From: Acetofilamentum sp.
GTDB taxonomy: Bacteria > Bacteroidota > Bacteroidia > Bacteroidales > JAFGUD01
NCBI GenBank assembly: GCA_020722645.1
Contig: DYKL01000043.1
Location: 1 to 15,342, forward strand
Length of the DNA: 15,342 nucleotides
Direction: 5' to 3'
Positions 14,888-15,342 of the stretch are shown piece after piece. A program made the translations under genes and the position numbers. Position 1 is the first letter of the stretch, and each line of letters starts with the position of its first letter. The notes below the pieces were generated by a model, which ran no database searches, had not been told where the DNA came from, and saw only the letters and a program-made list of their open reading frames with translations.

Positions 14888-15337
14888 TCATAATATTACC
14901 TCCCATTGTCCTGTTTTTTCTGAACCTATACGTTTTACTTTATTTTGTTCTTTTAGTTTTTCTATATCTCTAAGTATTGTTCTTTTTGTAACATCTAAAA
15001 TTTCAGCCATTTCATTTGTTGAAATTTTATTGTTGATTTTTATTAGTTCTATAATTTTTATACGTCTTTGATTATCGGTGACATTATCGGTGACATTATC
15101 GGTGACAGCGTCCGAATCTTCCTCTGTATCAAATACTTTTTGTTCTATGTAACCTATTTTAGTGAGAAATCCACCGGAGTTTTCTTCAAAATCAAAATAC
15201 ATGGTCGGATATTCCGAAATATATTCTCTTATTCTGCGGTATTCGCTACCGTATTTTTCAATATCTTTTGTTAAATAAAATGCTTCGGTTACGAGCTTGT
15301 TGCGGCTTTGTGCCTGATAGTTGTTTTTACATTTTAT
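14888..15337 (-). pseudogene. C-terminal part of an AlbA_2/Schlafen-type ATP-binding transcriptional regulator
   Basis: The frame reads NNYQAQSRNKLVTEAFYLTKDIEKYGSEYRRIREYISEYPTM and continues into a C-terminal winged-helix region (ISTNEMAEILDVTKRTILRDIEKLKEQNKVKRIG). This is the typical end of the AlbA_2 regulator family. The family normally has several hundred residues before this point. Here the frame is closed by a TAA at 15338-15340, and the other two frames also stop within the last bases of the window, so the upstream part is out of frame, lost or beyond the edge. An ATG at 15202 could start a 104-residue product with only the winged helix. The linker contains VTDN three times. It is a regulator by family. 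Its target is unknown. Confidence 0.65.
15071..15106. repeat. three perfect 12-bp tandem repeats encoding VTDN
   Basis: ATTATCGGTGAC is repeated three times without a mismatch. On the minus strand each unit codes for VTDN in the linker between the AlbA_2 domain and the winged helix of the regulator. A 12-bp unit changes length without changing frame. Confidence 0.9.
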
Positions 15338-15342
15338 TTAGT

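Noticed and set aside
15071..15106. Tandem repeat as part of a CRISPR array or origin iterons
   Set aside because: The 12-bp units have no spacers and lie in frame within a coding region as VTDN units.
15068..15274. Plus-strand frame with repeated IIGD as a repeat protein
   Set aside because: It is the antisense reading of the VTDN repeats in the regulator fragment, whose own frame matches a known family.
9509..15340. TAA reassigned as a sense codon, given in-frame TAA in both the deacetylase and the regulator
   Set aside because: TAA is used as the ordinary stop of several intact genes here, for example hisF and the NeuD-type gene at 10132, so nonsense mutation is the simpler reading.

Overview
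This is a strongly AT-rich window whose genes all lie on the minus strand, so transcription runs from right to left. Several things point to Bacteroidota: the codon and base composition, a TTTG / TAnnTTTG promoter in front of the ATPase gene, a DUF4143 ATPase, and AbiEii-type nucleotidyltransferase pairs. The assignment is an inference from family and promoter type. The main content is a surface-glycan locus (O-antigen, capsule or glycoprotein glycan) of the nonulosonic or diamino-sugar kind.

In transcription order: the right edge (14888-15342) holds the C-terminal part of an AlbA_2/Schlafen-type regulator with three perfect 12-bp repeats encoding VTDN. Its open frame begins after an in-frame TAA near the edge. 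Next come a NeuD/PglD-type acyltransferase (14201-14866), a GT2 glycosyltransferase (13267-14199), a LegB-type 4,6-dehydratase (12136-13116) and a LegC-type aminotransferase (10775-12143). The aminotransferase is cut by a 223-bp element with 12-bp perfect terminal inverted repeats and a TTATAA target duplication. Then follow a second NeuD-type acyltransferase, a PIG-L/LmbE deacetylase with a premature stop near its end, a WbqC-like protein, a GNAT acetyltransferase, a PtmE-like CBS plus nucleotidyltransferase protein and a GT-B glycosyltransferase. Many of these genes overlap or nearly abut (ATGA or TAATG junctions), as in one operon.

The left third (1-5942) holds the three parts of a sugar-amidation module: a HisH-type glutaminase, a HisF-type ammonia-channelling cyclase homologue and a PseA/WbpG-type PP-loop amidotransferase that runs off the left edge. 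Two accessory cassettes sit between these parts. One is a DUF4143 ATPase with its own promoter and operator-like palindrome, followed by a small partner gene and an AbiEii-type nucleotidyltransferase that is itself split. The other is an apparently intact small partner plus AbiEii nucleotidyltransferase pair that is translationally coupled to pseA.

Together the genes suggest: activation of an amino sugar phosphate with a nucleotide (PtmE-like), 4,6-dehydration (LegB), C4 amination (LegC), N-acylation (NeuD-type and GNAT), optional N-deacetylation (LmbE), conversion of an N-acetyl to an acetamidino group (PseA/HisH/HisF), and transfer by two glycosyltransferases. No LegG, LegI or LegF gene is in the window. 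With legC broken, the deacetylase shortened, one nucleotidyltransferase split and the regulator at the right edge interrupted, the locus looks as if it is decaying or being diversified by small mobile elements and toxin-like cassettes.
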